A stretch of DNA of 64,000 nucleotides from Annona cherimola (Eukaryota > Streptophyta > Magnoliopsida > Magnoliales > Annonaceae). Under the pieces are notes generated by a model. That model did not search any database and was not told the DNA's origin. It worked only from the letters and a program-made list of their open reading frames with translations. The stretch is from assembly GCA_030490835.1 (NCBI GenBank), contig CM059973.1:83157221-83221220 (forward strand). Reading direction: 5' to 3'. Both the position numbers and the translations under genes were made by a program. Of this stretch, positions 25,401 through 36,432 are shown piece after piece. How positions within the stretch are numbered: position 1 is the stretch's first letter; each line of letters opens with the position of its first letter.

Positions 25401-25518
25401 CATTCAGGCCATGCATGAAGCAGAGGCTTCTGTGCCACAGGCATCCATTGGGTTCACTGCGCATGTGGAGGCAAAGATAAGACACTTCAAAGAGAGGATG
25501 CAAAACAGGCACTCATGA
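16460..25518 (+). CDS. ALA: P4-type phospholipid-transporting ATPase (aminophospholipid flippase, ALA family)
   Basis: Flippase that moves phospholipids to the cytosolic leaflet; family members need an ALIS/CDC50 partner. Eleven exons: 16460-16852, 17581-18932, 19034-19144, 19538-19814, 20949-21037, 21151-21259, 21644-21853, 21970-22095, 23310-23408, 23783-23974, 24922-25518. The joined frame is 3555 nt, 1184 residues, uninterrupted, and about the usual family length. Key motifs: DGET at 195-198, the P4-specific PISL at 373-376, phosphorylation site DKTGTLT (Asp426), KGAD at 615-618, TGDK at 730-733, GDGAND at 864-869. Hydrophobic segments are placed as in ten-helix P4-ATPases: two in exon 1, two in exon 2, the rest in exons 9-11. 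The start ATG opens 'MAGGRRRR', the usual start of plant ALA proteins, with G at -3 and +4. Sequence is closest, by recall, to Arabidopsis ALA8-ALA12. Intron 3 is GC-AG; all others are GT-AG. All catalytic motifs are intact, so it is probably functional. Confidence 0.95.
16847..17071 (+). repeat. 112-bp tandem duplication across the exon 1 splice donor
   Basis: Copy 1 (16847-16958) spans the end of exon 1 and the start of intron 1. Copy 2 (16959-17071) follows directly and is about 90% identical, with one 1-bp indel. The donor context 'aagcag|gtatttt' is therefore present twice, at 16852/16853 and 16964/16965. Reading through copy 1 meets a stop within 15 codons, so use of the second donor would truncate the protein. 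Confidence 0.85.
20498..20773. mobile_element. Tourist-like MITE in intron 4, TAA target duplication
   Basis: Ends ggatttgtttgtttagtaac and gtttcccaaacacatcc are inverted complements, and TAA flanks it on both sides (20495-20497 and 20774-20776). A 3-bp TAA duplication with G-rich termini is the PIF/Harbinger Tourist pattern. It sits well inside intron 4 of the P4-ATPase and spares both splice sites. Confidence 0.7.
22745..22965 (+). repeat. Three degenerate ~75-bp repeats in intron 8
   Basis: Three successive segments share the order '(t)caatatt(g/t)tttgct', 'ttcttgagct', '(g/t)taact(t/t)c' (approximately 22752, 22835 and 22895). They are an old local duplication inside intron 8 of the P4-ATPase gene, with no evident function. 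Confidence 0.35.
24085..24285. repeat. Decayed Tourist-like MITE in intron 10
   Basis: It has the family landmarks 'tatgtttggcaatgag', 'tatacaactaacatac' and 'cagatcacatcattctctcac', but the terminal repeats are eroded. It lies in intron 10 of the P4-ATPase. Confidence 0.4.
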
Positions 25519-25964
25519 TGAAAGTTATGAGTTTTGTTTATATTCTCATCATGACAAGAGGGAACAGAGGCCGTCACAGCAGAGGCGAATTTTGTTCTAT
25601 TTGACTCGGAGGTGTAAATAAGTATACGAGCTTTGAATTCCGCATTCGGAAGACAACGGGGCATTTGCGAATGTTTCATGTTTTGACGAAATGGTATCCA
25701 CTTGTATATAAATTTCAGAAAGAACTAGCTGATAAACTCCAGTGTTTTACGCAAAGGTTTTGATGAACCTTAATGCCTTTTTGCTCACTGTATTTGAACT
25801 TGAAATTGTTCTCCTTGGCTATTGCTAGCAGTTCGAACAACAATGGCACCAGTCAGCAGGCAGGGGTACAACGACGTGCCCACGTGAGTTCATAAAATTG
25901 GGTTTACCCTGACCCTAATTCTAATCTTTAATCGGGGATGAACTTCTCTTTTGCAGAACTTTCT
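25519..25964 (+). other. 3' flank of the P4-ATPase, with a possible orphan first exon
   Basis: The first ~250 bp are likely 3' UTR; no single poly(A) signal stands out. At 25843 an ATG opens 14 codons that run to a consensus-like donor (CCCAC|GTGAGT at 25883/25884). A ttttgcag acceptor ends at 25956, just before a family-A element begins. It could be the first exon of a downstream gene interrupted by that element, or chance. Confidence 0.3.
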
Positions 25965-26400
25965 TCGTTTTTAATATTTTAGTAGCTGTTGGACAATTTA
26001 CTTCCCGTGTTATATTTAAAATTATTTATATTATCGTGTAAACTTTTTTATTTGTCTAGTATCATTGTGTATAAGCTTTATCTAAAAACATATAAAATCA
26101 ATATAATAAAATAATTTAATAGTAAATATCAATTTTTAAGTAGTATATCTAAACTATCTAAAATATCACTGTTATAAATGATTTTATAAAGTAGCTATAT
26201 ATTCAATACATGTGAATATATTTAAGCATTTTTTATACATGAATGTACTTAATTTTGAGTAAATGTGGCCTATGCACATATTAGATTTGGATGGAATTTA
26301 GTCTTCTAGACAGACCAATAGATTGAATTTACATTAATTATCAACATCTCCTAAATGGAGGAGGAGATTCTATGAAATCAGTTATAGTTATATGGTACTG
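25965..26400. repeat. Family-A element
   Basis: It carries the family landmarks 'tatatttaaaattatttat', 'atcaatataataaaataatt', 'taaactatctaaaatatcac' and, in inverted form, 'ggatggaatttagtcttcta'. The terminal 'gaagcg' motifs are eroded. Confidence 0.5.
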
Positions 26401-28112
26401 AGTTTAATAGAAGCATTACCATTTAAATAAATTGGGCTCGGGTTAAAAATCAAGTCGCCAAATTTTTGTTTAAGTTAAAAGTGAAGGATTTAAAATTTTA
26501 TGTGAAAAATAAATTTCTTTGATGAAAAATTAAAAAAAAATAAATTTTTTGTTTAAGCTAAAACATAAAAGAAAAATCCTTTTGAAAGAAGACAAAAAAC
26601 CAACATATGCAAATGTAAATATAAATCAAAATGATATAATTTACTATAATATTAGTTAAACATGAGAAACATCATTGCAAAAGCAAATATAAATAATTAA
26701 GAGAGATAAGAAATTTGTTTCGGGTCCTATGTACAAGTTGGGCTTGGGCCTTAGAAAAGCAAGTCCAAATACCGTTTTGGTTGGGTTCGGCGGTGTGGGT
26801 TGGAACTCAACCGGCCCAAGTCGCGTCCACATTTAGCTTCCACCAAATGCTCTCTGATGATACAACTACTACTAGTCTACCACCTGATCAAATCCCCCTG
26901 TCAGATGATTTGCCTAATTTCAGTTGTTAACTGGATCTAAATCGTCTCCTGCATTGCACCCAATTTGGGATTTCTTGCATGTGAACATTGAGACTTGAAA
27001 GTCCAAACACAAGCATGCCTTCCAGAAGTTCCACAGAACAGCTGCTGGCGGCCAGGTTGTCAATAGCCGTTAATTTACTGCAGTCAATCAAATTGCTTGG
27101 AGTTTTTATAATCTGCTGCAAGCCTTATCCGGGGCTGGATGGAAGTTTTCAATATCCTTTTCTAGAACTCGTTTGACCTTTTCCAGCTTCAAACGTGAGA
27201 ATAGACTACCACTGCTACTGCTACCGCTGCTACTACTGTAGCGGGGGCCTTCTTCTATGATCCAGACCGTCGATCTAGTAGTACCCATTCGTTTGGACAA
27301 GGAATGCTGAAAGAACTGTTTTCCACGAGATCACCATGTCACCTCCATTGGTGTTTAACATGTATACGGTTGACTATGGAAGTTGGAGATTTGGGCTTGA
27401 TCTTTAGAAAATTAGGAAGGTGAGCAGCTAGTGTTATTATTCAATTAGTCTTGAATCTTGATGAAGGATCGAAGGCAACTGCATGAATTTCTGAGGTCAA
27501 GGTCAAAATCTGAACATTTTCAAAAGCGGTGGTGACGGAACTCACATAACAACTTGAATCTTTCGCTACAAACGTTCGCAAATTTTGGGGGTTTAGTTTA
27601 GTTTTGACTTTTTTTTTTTCCTCCCAGAATTTCTCGTTTGCTGAAACAGGACCGGTGGCCAATTTCATTATTTTAACCACCGGAGGATGAGTACCCACAT
27701 GATACACAGATTAGCCATGGGATGAATAGATAGGCCTAAGATTCCTTTAAAGGATTCCACTAATTTTACAATTAATTTAAATATCTCATCGTTTCAAAAG
27801 CGTCGAGTAATGCATTATACGTGGACCGTTAAATGGATGACGTACGTGTATTAATTAATTGATTGACGGAGCTTTTGCACTTTGTGGGTCCCCCTTGATG
27901 TTTGATTTCTCTGTTCGATGATCCACAACGTGCACCACATGCTTCCATCGGAATTTTTATGATTCAACATCTCTAGATTTCACTAAATGGGATTAATATC
28001 ATCGCGCAATTGAAGAGTGTAGCCCAACGTTGATAATATTGTGGTAAGTACCTATGTCATGTCTGCAAAATATAATCATTATATTGCTAATTCATAACTA
28101 AAACAATCATAG
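26401..28112. other. Intergenic, with an unrecognised Ser-rich frame at 27106-27300 (-)
   Basis: No gene is recognised. On the minus strand 27300-27106 encodes 64 codons with a Ser/Gly run (GPRYSSSSGSSSSGSLFSR) followed by a charged helix-like segment. Coding status is unknown and no domain is recognised. The rest is AT-rich DNA. Confidence 0.25.
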
Positions 28113-28126
28113 AAACCCTCCCATGT

Positions 28127-28413
28127 ACCAACCGTGCTCGGTTGGTCACCGCAGGCCTGGTGAAGCTGTGCAGGCGCTGGGGTGCGCGGTTCGAATATCG
28201 CATACGGGATTTCGGCCAAAAACGGAAAATTGTTAGTACGAGCTGTGGTCTACTGTTTGGTCGTTGGAAGTTTTATTTTCCTTGTTCTTCGGTGGAGCTG
28301 TGTCTCTAGATTTTTTTGGAAGAGCTGAGTGTCTCCATATTTGTAAGAATGTCTCAGAACTTTAGTGTAATATGTGTTGAGATGTATGTAAAATATACCA
28401 ATAAAAAAAAAAA
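28127..28413 (+). mobile_element. tRNA-derived SINE with 14-bp target duplication
   Basis: The head contains 'gtgctcggttggtcac' (A-box region) and 'gcggttcgaatatcg' (B-box). The element ends in an A14 run. A perfect 14-bp duplication, aaaccctcccatgt, lies at 28113-28126 and 28414-28427. The terminal ~140 bp ('gtggagctgtgtct' ... 'tgtgttgagatgtatgtaaa') match the tail of the minus-strand SINE at 12094-12387, although the heads are unlike. Confidence 0.85.
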
Positions 28414-28427
28414 AAACCCTCCCATGT

Positions 28428-29743
28428 GTCATTCCTACCAACTCCACTTTACGTTAAGGAAGCCACCCTCCCATTCAAACTGCCATATATCCTATATTCA
28501 TATATGCAATTTATAAATTGCCGAAAATGAGCAAAATTCATGGACATATTTCTACTTTCTTTCCATATATGAAAGTTTGTTATAAAAAGAACATTAGTTT
28601 TTCTATTTACATAAAAGTTCTAGTTTGACTACACTTTTGCTTATTTTTCATCTAGCACTCCTCTGTCAATTCTCTTAGTTAAAAAAACTAACCGTTTTCT
28701 CAAAAACTGTGGGGATCAGTTCTTGCCATCTGTCGAAACCCTCTGGGATTAGTCTTAACTCTTTAATTATGGCCTGTGAAATTTACAATTTTACAATTGT
28801 CTTGAAAGACCGACGGTATAATTATTTTTTTGATAATTTTATTTGTTATTATTGTATCTATTTTTAATTCTATCCTTGCCTTTATCCATCCCCTATTAGA
28901 ATATTATATATTCAAAATAAAACTTTTTAATATTTGTATTTAAAAAACCAAATACACCAAATGAACCGACACTCTTATATATGTACTACGTACGTATCTA
29001 GTCACGATTTATAATGCAGCGGTCTTGGAACTTGGAAGGTGTACACCTCATAGATTATTGCTCAGGAATCGCGTAATTCATGCTGGCCAATGTTCAAATA
29101 CCACCACAGCATGAGTCGGTGGGTTTCTTGTCTTTTGCTAGTTGTGTTGGAGACGGTGTTTGGCATTCCCCAACATCGACCGATCATGATTCCTAAGCCC
29201 ATATGTAAAATGATGTTGGTTCGGGCGTATGTCTAATCTCTATAATAAATACCCATAATTCCGTGGCATTGTGATATGTGGCCTTGAGGTTGAGGACTTG
29301 ACAACTAGTTCAGATGTGCCCATCTCATGAGATTCACATGCACCCGTCGTCGAACACGTTTCAACGTCATTAATTTGGAGGACCAACACTGCCAAAAATA
29401 AAATAAAAATTGGAGTTCCAACTTACCCAACCTAGCTTTCACACCCATGTCTAATCTATATATTAATGGAAATATAAATTATAGATAATTAATTCCTCAC
29501 CCCAAAAAATAGTCTTCTTTTTTTTTTTTCTTGAAAAAAATAAATGAAATAAAAATCCAAACAGCTAGCTAGGCAAGGACAGTTCAAGATGGCTACAGCC
29601 CCCAACTGTCTGCTCTGCAATTGCATGGACCACAAGCTGGGGATAATTTTTGTCCCTCCAAATGTGGCCTCTACGGCCACCACCATGTTTGCATGCCTAC
29701 CTTGTCCTGCCTAATAATATCTCCGCACGAATAGTTGCAAACT
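28428..29743. other. Intergenic, nothing recognised
   Basis: AT-rich with homopolymer runs (for example T14 near 29518). No coding domain is seen. Confidence 0.35.
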
Positions 29744-29744
29744 A

Positions 29745-30422
29745 ATGGTCCCTAGTTGGCAACATCCGGTGTTTGCAGGGGTCCCCGATTGGTGCCATGA
29801 TTTTCTCGAGCAACACAAGAGAGCAAAACTCCTATTCCTAGACGGGGCGATGGACCGACCTCTTGTCCCCCGATGGACTAAGCCGCCGATCGGTGTGTTC
29901 AGGATGAATGTGGATGCTAGGAAACACAGCGGCACGATGTTTACGGGTTTTACTGCGGTCATCCGGGATTCGAGAGAATTCTTTATTGCGGTAAAAGGGT
30001 GGCGACGGAAAGGCGAGATGGAGCCTTTACTCATGGAAGTCAAGGCGTTCCTTATGCGAGTAAACTGGGCCCTCCAACTTGATTTCGGCCAAGTGCAGAT
30101 AGAAACTGATTCTCTCCTCCTGTTTAACCACCTGTCGACAAATGCTACCGTTACCTTACCGGTTGGTTTTGTCGTGGTGGAGATCAAAACTATTTTGGCC
30201 GCTTCATCTCACATATCTGCTCATCATGTATTAAGGCAAGGAAACATGGTTGCTCATTCCTTAGCCAACTTTGTTTCAGTTTCTTTCTTGGATTATTATA
30301 TCTGGTGGGGGAACCCTCCCCAAGCTATCTTGGCAAACATTTGTACAGATAATTTTTTTGCAATGCATTGCTTGGACCATTCTATCCTTCCCTCCTTTCA
30401 TAATGAGAGGGAGCTGGGATAG
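29745..30422 (+). CDS. RNase H-like ORF from a truncated LINE, start codon from the target site
   Basis: A 225-codon frame encoding an RVT_3-type RNase H fold, which in plant L1-type LINEs is the C-terminal domain of ORF2. Visible in order: 'PPIGVFRMNVDA' (Asp57), 'GFTAVIRDSREFF', Glu98 in the 'LLMEVKAF' helix, 'VQIETDSLLL' (Asp122) and 'HHVLRQGNMVAHSLANF' (Asn167, His171). The first three acidic catalytic positions are kept; the last is His, as in some plant relatives. The ATG and first codons lie in the 15-bp target duplication, so the start is host DNA fused by chance to the LINE frame. The frame has no internal stop and ends 35 nt before the poly(A). Expression is unknown. It is most likely a young dead copy; a chimeric gene is possible but unproven. 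Confidence 0.6.
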   Translation: MVPSWQHPVFAGVPDWCHDFLEQHKRAKLLFLDGAMDRPLVPRWTKPPIGVFRMNVDARKHSGTMFTGFTAVIRDSREFFIAVKGWRRKGEMEPLLMEVKAFLMRVNWALQLDFGQVQIETDSLLLFNHLSTNATVTLPVGFVVVEIKTILAASSHISAHHVLRQGNMVAHSLANFVSVSFLDYYIWWGNPPQAILANICTDNFFAMHCLDHSILPSFHNERELG

Positions 30423-30456
30423 GATAGGATCCTTTTCATAAAAAAAAAAAAAAAAA
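29759..30456 (+). mobile_element. 5'-truncated LINE insertion with poly(A) and 15-bp target duplication
   Basis: A 698-bp insertion that ends in an A-run at 30440-30456. It is flanked by the perfect duplication aatggtccctagttg (29744-29758 and 30457-30471). Severe 5' truncation, a poly(A) tail and a variable-length duplication are the hallmarks of target-primed reverse transcription. The only protein content is the RNase H end of ORF2. The perfect duplication and intact frame argue for a recent insertion. Confidence 0.88.
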
Positions 30457-30471
30457 AATGGTCCCTAGTTG

Positions 30472-31340
30472 AGCTCACTGCATAGCGTGAGTAGTGCTCA
30501 TGTCTCAAGGCCAAACTTTTGTCTCCTATTTTTAAGGAGTAGTGTGTTCTGTAAATGCACAGTTGGATTTACATCTATTAAGCAAAAATTAAGAAAAAAT
30601 GTACTAGGAACGATTAACTTGTAAGATTAGAAATAGAGAACGGTTCCTAACTAGCGCATGCAGGGACGTTTACATATTTTATTCATCTTTTAAAAATTTT
30701 TCTTTGATAAACACTTGGTTTTAATTTCTTAAGCTTTTTTTTCCCTTGTCATTATTTTTATTATGTCTCTCTTATTTCAGCAGCTAGATTTCCTTGAGGC
30801 CTAATTTTGTTGGAAAAGGTTGAAGTTTGAACATTGGTTGCTAAAGTTTTAGTTGCAAATGCAAAGACGCATATTGTAGCCGGCCAGCCACTGCTACAAA
30901 GTTATTTTCCGTGACTTTGTTTTAGCAACACATGATATTTGATTTCGCGACGTGTTTTCATACATGCATGTGATTGAATATTCTAAAACGCATGTGATTA
31001 AACTGCTGTAAGTTTTAGCTTGCATTTAATTTTGCATACCATATGCAATTTTTTATAGATTTATCCACGTGAGTTCTAAATTAAATCAATTTTTATTAAT
31101 TGTATTATTTCAAATACAATACAATCACATTACTACTTTTGGTATTTCCATTTAATTAATTCATCCAACCAGGAGTAATTAAGTTAAACAATATCATAAG
31201 ACGACTATAATAGCCTCAGCCTAATGTGAATATGTGATTCTGTAATTTGCATAAAGAGTCCTCAAAATTTTATTTGTCAATATTTATTCTAGAATTTTTC
31301 TAGTGAAAATTCTGTAAAAACATCGTGACATGTTTTTATT
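30472..31340. other. Intergenic, nothing recognised
   Basis: AT-rich DNA without recognisable gene or repeat. Confidence 0.35.
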
Positions 31341-31343
31341 TTA

Positions 31344-31610
31344 ATGATGTGTTCGCAAAATGATATACTTTTGACGAAAAGTTTTTGGCGTAAATGTGTT
31401 TGAAATATGAGAAAATGATGTGATATGATAGACGTAATGATAAAGAGTAAAATGAATAAAGTTAAAATAAATAGGTTAAATATACGAGTAGTTATATAAA
31501 AATAATTGAAATTTTGTATATATAGTTATATAAGAAAAAGTGAATAAATAATTAAAAAATAAGGTAGTTAGTGAAGAGTGAAAAGTTTTAGATATTAACA
31601 AACAAATCTT
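31344..31610. mobile_element. Tourist-like MITE, inverted orientation
   Basis: It begins atgatgtgttcgcaaaatga and ends aacaaacaaatctt. The interior has 'gaaaatgatgtgatatgata', 'aagttaaaataaatagg' and 'tagttatataagaaaaa', the inverted family landmarks. The termini are partly decayed. Confidence 0.5.
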
Positions 31611-32319
31611 AAAAAATAACTCAAAAGATCGACTTATCAGGTGAAAAGTTACTTCCACATGTATTTTAAAATCACTTTCATTAAACTTTTAACATGGGAA
31701 ACTCATGTCGTAACCTTGTGCATCATAAAGACAGTCAAGAAAGCGAAGATGGGTTGATTTGCTTGTATTATATTACAACACCGATCCAAATCAATATATG
31801 ATTAACCTTAATTTATACTATAGTGGGCTAAAAAGAAAGAAAGGCTGTCTCTCTAAGATAATTTAATAAAAAATTGCCCCCATTTAAAGGAATGAATTGA
31901 TATAATGGCGGGATACACGATGTGGATGGTACATAACCAGCCCAAATACAGCTAATAGGTTCACTGGATTGTTCTTGAAGTTATCTAACACAAGTCAAAT
32001 TCGTTAATGTCCCCAAAATCAGTTGAGTCCATGATGGTGGGTCACTGTCGTTTTGTAGACCCAAAATGATAATGGGTTGTTGCAAAATATACTGCATCCA
32101 TTCCATTATGCTCCAAATTTTTTTTTTTTCATGAGATAAGATAAGGACAAATTAAATTTATTTTTCTATGCACAAAAGAGAATAGTCACAGCGATACATA
32201 CCAGTGTGATAAATTGCAACCGAAACCTTCCTTTGTACAGTACCGCTTGCATTGGTTTTCCTTGATTCATATGATTATTTAGAGAAATGACACCTCAAAA
32301 GATTTGTTTAAAACTTTTT

Positions 32320-32530
32320 TCTCATAATCTTGTTAATATAGATATATTTAACATATAAATTAATTTTTATTATTTTTGGATATTCGTATATATTTTTTTT
32401 CAGATTTTTATTGAAAATAGTTAAAATACTTCTATGTTTAATTTTTTTAAAAAGATATACATATATCCATAAATGATAAAACTTAGCTTATATATTAAAT
32501 ATACTTAGAGAAATAAGCGTACGGAAGAAA
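32320..32530. repeat. Family-D inverted-repeat element (copy 3)
   Basis: The left arm 'atatttaacatataaattaa' is repeated inverted at the right ('ttatatattaaatatactta'), around a core 'gttaaaatacttctatg'. No coding frame is present. Confidence 0.45.
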
Positions 32531-33665
32531 AAAGCAAAAAATTTTAAAATAAAATTTTAAAAATCGGTTAAATAAGTCATTATGTAGTCTAGACAAATAG
32601 GATAATTTCTTATATATAGGTTGTTAAACTAATATTAATTATGAGTTAACAATTGAAGACAGAAAGATCTGGATGGAATTAACCAAAAAAAAATATAGCC
32701 GGCTGGAATTAATGAACCACATAGCCCACATTTATTCCACTGATGAAAGTTGTCCCCACACGTGAAATCAACAAGGCAGAAAGGTAAAGGCGTGCATGAA
32801 AGAGATGAATGGGTGGGCAATGGGAATAGAATAGAATAACAATGACAGCTTAAGGCAAAAGCCAAACAAAGCACGGCGGAATTAATGGCCGGCGCATTCA
32901 AGCCAAGTGTTAGAACCCACTAACTCACGCACCGTGTGGAACTGATTACGGAGATTATTTTAAAAACTTCCTTAATAAATATGTTATGGATAGAGTTAAT
33001 GAAGGCTGGACTGATCAAAGATGGAAGCTATTCATTTTTGGTTAATCCGATCATTGCATCTAAAAGGATAAATTTTGGTCAATTACCTATACGTGGTATT
33101 GAGTTCTTTAATTAAAGAACATTTAGTTAAGAATATGCAATATAAATTTCCGTTCCGTTTAAACCCCAGAGTCAACATGAGGCTGAACTAGACCGAACCC
33201 ACATCATCCGGTTTGGTCGTAGTCAAACGGCTCATCCTACCCTGCTCGAACCTGACGAAGTAGAAAAGTTAAAACAGTAGTCTTGCGCAGAGACGCGGAC
33301 GGAAAGCGACGCTGTGGTTGGCTACGAACGAGGAACTGCGGGAGGGGAGGAGGATCGGCTCTCCCCGTCGGGTTGTCCCGAAGCCGCTGGGCAATCACTT
33401 TGGAAGCTTCGGACTCGGTCTTGCATTGCAATTGCGCAAGCAACCGAAACGAACTTCTCCCTTTGGAATTCGGATTTGCGCGGCTTTGATTGCCAGCTCC
33501 GTATGAATTCCACGCAATGCGTGACCACCTTCTGGCTCTTTTCTTTATTAGGATTTTTCAATTACACGTTTAATTTACAGTGGTATGATCTTGTTAGCCC
33601 TAGCACTGGCTATATACACCCTTTTTCAATTTTTTTTTTTTAAACTGCTAATGTTAGTATATGTA
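32531..33665. other. Intergenic with a GC-rich island at 33240-33500
   Basis: About 260 bp (33240-33500) are strikingly GC-rich and open in several frames on both strands, which reflects composition. It could be a leader exon or promoter CpG-rich patch of an unseen or dead gene. No domain, TATA box or splice pair supports this. Confidence 0.25.
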
Positions 33666-33925
33666 GGGGACATTTGGTATTTGGTGTGGGATTTGTGAAT
33701 TCACGGGAATTGAGATTTCTAAACTCATTAATTCATCAATTAATAACCTACCTTTTTATTCTTATATTTCAATCATTTATCTTTCCTATTATACTCTAAC
33801 TACCATACTTATTCCATTTTTACCCCTATAATTTCATATTAATCACACAATTATCAAAATATTCTATTTTTCACTTCTTATCCTATCCTATAATTCCCAC
33901 GACTTTCAAATTACCAAAAATCTCC
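33666..33925. mobile_element. Tourist-like MITE, second subfamily
   Basis: The ends ggggacatttggtatttgg and aaattaccaaaaatctcc are imperfect inverted complements. The interior is rich in 'ccta/ttcc' words like the better preserved relative at 51766-52038. No exact target duplication is seen. Confidence 0.5.
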
Positions 33926-34141
33926 TTAATTTAGGATGTTTCTTTTCAAACTTATGAGTTTTTATATAAATTTTATTAATATCTATGTTTTAAAATTTAC
34001 TGCAAATATGCTTATGGATATTTAAAATATTTATAATTATACCTGTGGCAAGTTTCTTCCTTTAATTTGTTTAAACTTTATCAACTTTTTAATAAATCCA
34101 AGCCACGCATTATGTCCATTAATATTAATTTTAGTTAATAT

Positions 34142-34380
34142 CTGTTTGGGAAATGATAAAAATTTTGACGAAATTTTTTTTAGTATAAAAGGTTTTAAAA
34201 TATAAGAAAATAATGTGATATAATAGAGCTAATGATGAGGTATAAAAAGAATAAAGTTAAAATAGATAAGTTAGTTGTATAAGTAGTTTTGTAGAAATGG
34301 TTAAAAAGTAGAGTAGTTATATAAGAAGATGTGAAGAAATAATTAAAATATAGAATAGTTATCAAGAGTGAAATGTTTTA
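34142..34380. mobile_element. Tourist-like MITE, one end eroded
   Basis: It starts 'atctgtttgggaaatgat' and contains 'aataatgtgatataatagag', 'taaagttaaaatagataag' and 'tagttatataagaagatgtg'. The right terminal repeat is not recognisable. Confidence 0.45.
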
Positions 34381-34439
34381 GATTCAAATTTATATCAATA
34401 AATGCAATGGATAATTTAAATTTATCAAAAAATTAATAA

Positions 34440-34800
34440 TGTTTAAGAAAATTAATGGGTCAGAAGTTTCTATAAGTTACAACCATAAATATTTTAAATA
34501 TTTATAAGTATACTAGCAGGAAGTTTCAAATCATGAGTATAAATAAAATTTACGTAAAAAAACCCGCAAGTATGAGAGCAAATATCTCTTTAATTTATAA
34601 ATCAAAATTTATCATTTTTTAGATCTGTATATGTTTTTGGTTTTTAAATGCATAGGCATTTTAGTAATTTTAATCATAAAATTACTAAAATATTCCTATA
34701 TTTAAAATTTTAAAAATATATACATACCTCCAAAAATGATAAAATTAATTTATAAATTAAATACATATAAATTAATATTTTCATAAAAACTATAAATAAT
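34440..34800. repeat. Family-D inverted-repeat element (copy 4)
   Basis: Two inverted arms ('atttataaatcaaaatttatca' in pieces, against 'tgataaaattaatttataaat') enclose 'attttagtaatttt...aaaattactaaaat', a near-perfect palindrome at about 34660-34695. The ends are approximate. Confidence 0.45.
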
Positions 34801-34957
34801 TTTTAAAATAGTGTATACCTAGCAAGATCATATGTCTAATTTATATTGGACATAAAACAAGATATGTTCTAATTAGCGAGTTATCTAAAGCCTGAGTACT
34901 ACTCGATTCGATTCGCTGCTATGTGTGGCGGTGAAGGAGTCTAAAATCAAATGCAGA

Positions 34958-35215
34958 CCCGCTTCTATGTAACCAGGTCGCATAAAAGCAATTTCATGTA
35001 ACCTCTAAAATTTTAAAATTTTGTTATTTAATAAAAAATAATTCATTCAGTGTATTTAATATCATTTGTTTGTCTATAAAACCAAGTTTCATCAAGACCT
35101 AATATGTACATAAGCCATACTTGCTCAAAAATAGATATATTCATGTATCAATTACGGAAAACACTTTGATCGATTCATATATATATTGAAATATAGTAAT
35201 ATTTCATCAAATGAT
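34958..35215. repeat. Family-A element, left part only
   Basis: It begins with the terminal palindrome 'cgcttctatgtaaccagg ... cataaaagca', then 'gtatttaatatcatttgttt' and 'aaaccaagtttcatcaag'. It stops after 'gtaatatttcatcaaatga', so only about half a copy is present. Confidence 0.5.
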
Positions 35216-36423
35216 ACGCGTCAATGTCTTATCTGACTTCAATAAGTAAAAGTCTATCTTTACAGGTGAAGTCAAGCCAAGGGTCTATTCGTTTGGCGTT
35301 AAACATTTTACTAAGCTAAATAAATAATTTTAAGGCCAATGAATGTAGTAAATTGCACAAAAGGACATTGAGCATTAAACCAAGGGGTTGGTTGGAAATA
35401 TCCAACGAATCGATGGATCTCCTTGGATCATTACCCTTTAAAAATATGATCTTGCTTGACATCCTTAATTTTGATTTTTACCTTTCAAATATGCTTTTTT
35501 AAGTTTTATCAAACAATTAATCCATCAGGTCACGACTTCATATAGAATATTTTTAACCCCCAGCCACGTGTCTGCAGGTACACGTGCAAGAGGGTCGAGA
35601 GTCTCTGGGCGTCCGGATAATCACAATGGTGACAGCACTGGGGCCCACAACGATCTGGAAATGGAATTTCGAAGACGAAGGATCATAAATGGATTCGCGT
35701 TAACTGATAATTCTTACTCAGCAGCGTTTAGCGTCGGGGGTTGACATTGTTGCAGGAGATACATGCCCAATGCCCATGGGTGGATAGCTTCTAGAACTCC
35801 AGGAGGCCGCGTCAGCGCTTCGGTAACGCTTGTGGGTCCCACTCTTCAACAACTTGTTTGGCACCCTCACAGTCCTCAGCCAGTCATCACTCTCACAAAA
35901 AATATGTATTTTGGTTCCTTAGCCAGTCGTCACTCTCACGAAAAATATGCATTTTGGTTCCTATCGGCTTTTAAAGCGCGCTAACGCTCTCTCATCCTTT
36001 TCCCCCACTTCCTTAAAAATAAATAAAAGACCGATGCGTTTGAGTTTGCTGCTTCTTCTCCAACCTAATGTCAATGCCTTCTAGAATCACGGAGGCGCTT
36101 ATTAGTTAGTTATTACCTGCTCTGGCTATGCCTACTCTCTCTCTTTTTTTTTTTCTTCTTCTTTTTTTGATGTAGTCTACTTAGATAGCTGGACATGCTG
36201 GCTTTTAGATACGTATCCTAGAGAATTCTAATTTAATAATAAGTTTGAACTTGCAGAATCATATCGCTTGGAATTCACCTTCGGGATATATTTATTCCTA
36301 TTCAAGCAACGAATTTTATTTTTCTATCGATCCCTTGCGTAGAGGATAATTAGAACACTCGTATTTTCTTCCACAGGATGTCTAATATCTGCTGTACGTC
36401 GCAAGTTAGATAAATTTTTTTTA
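35216..36423. other. Intergenic with a 43-bp tandem pair and two G-boxes
   Basis: Two CACGTG cores lie at about 35566 and 35581. A 43-bp unit (agccagtc(a/g)tcactctcac...) is present twice, at 35878-35920 and 35921-35962. No coding region follows within reach, so no promoter function is assigned. Confidence 0.3.
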
Positions 36424-36432
36424 ATTAGATTC

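Noticed and set aside
24899..25679. Extra frames on both strands over the last flippase exon
   Set aside because: They are shadows of exon 11, which encodes the terminal membrane helices in the established frame.
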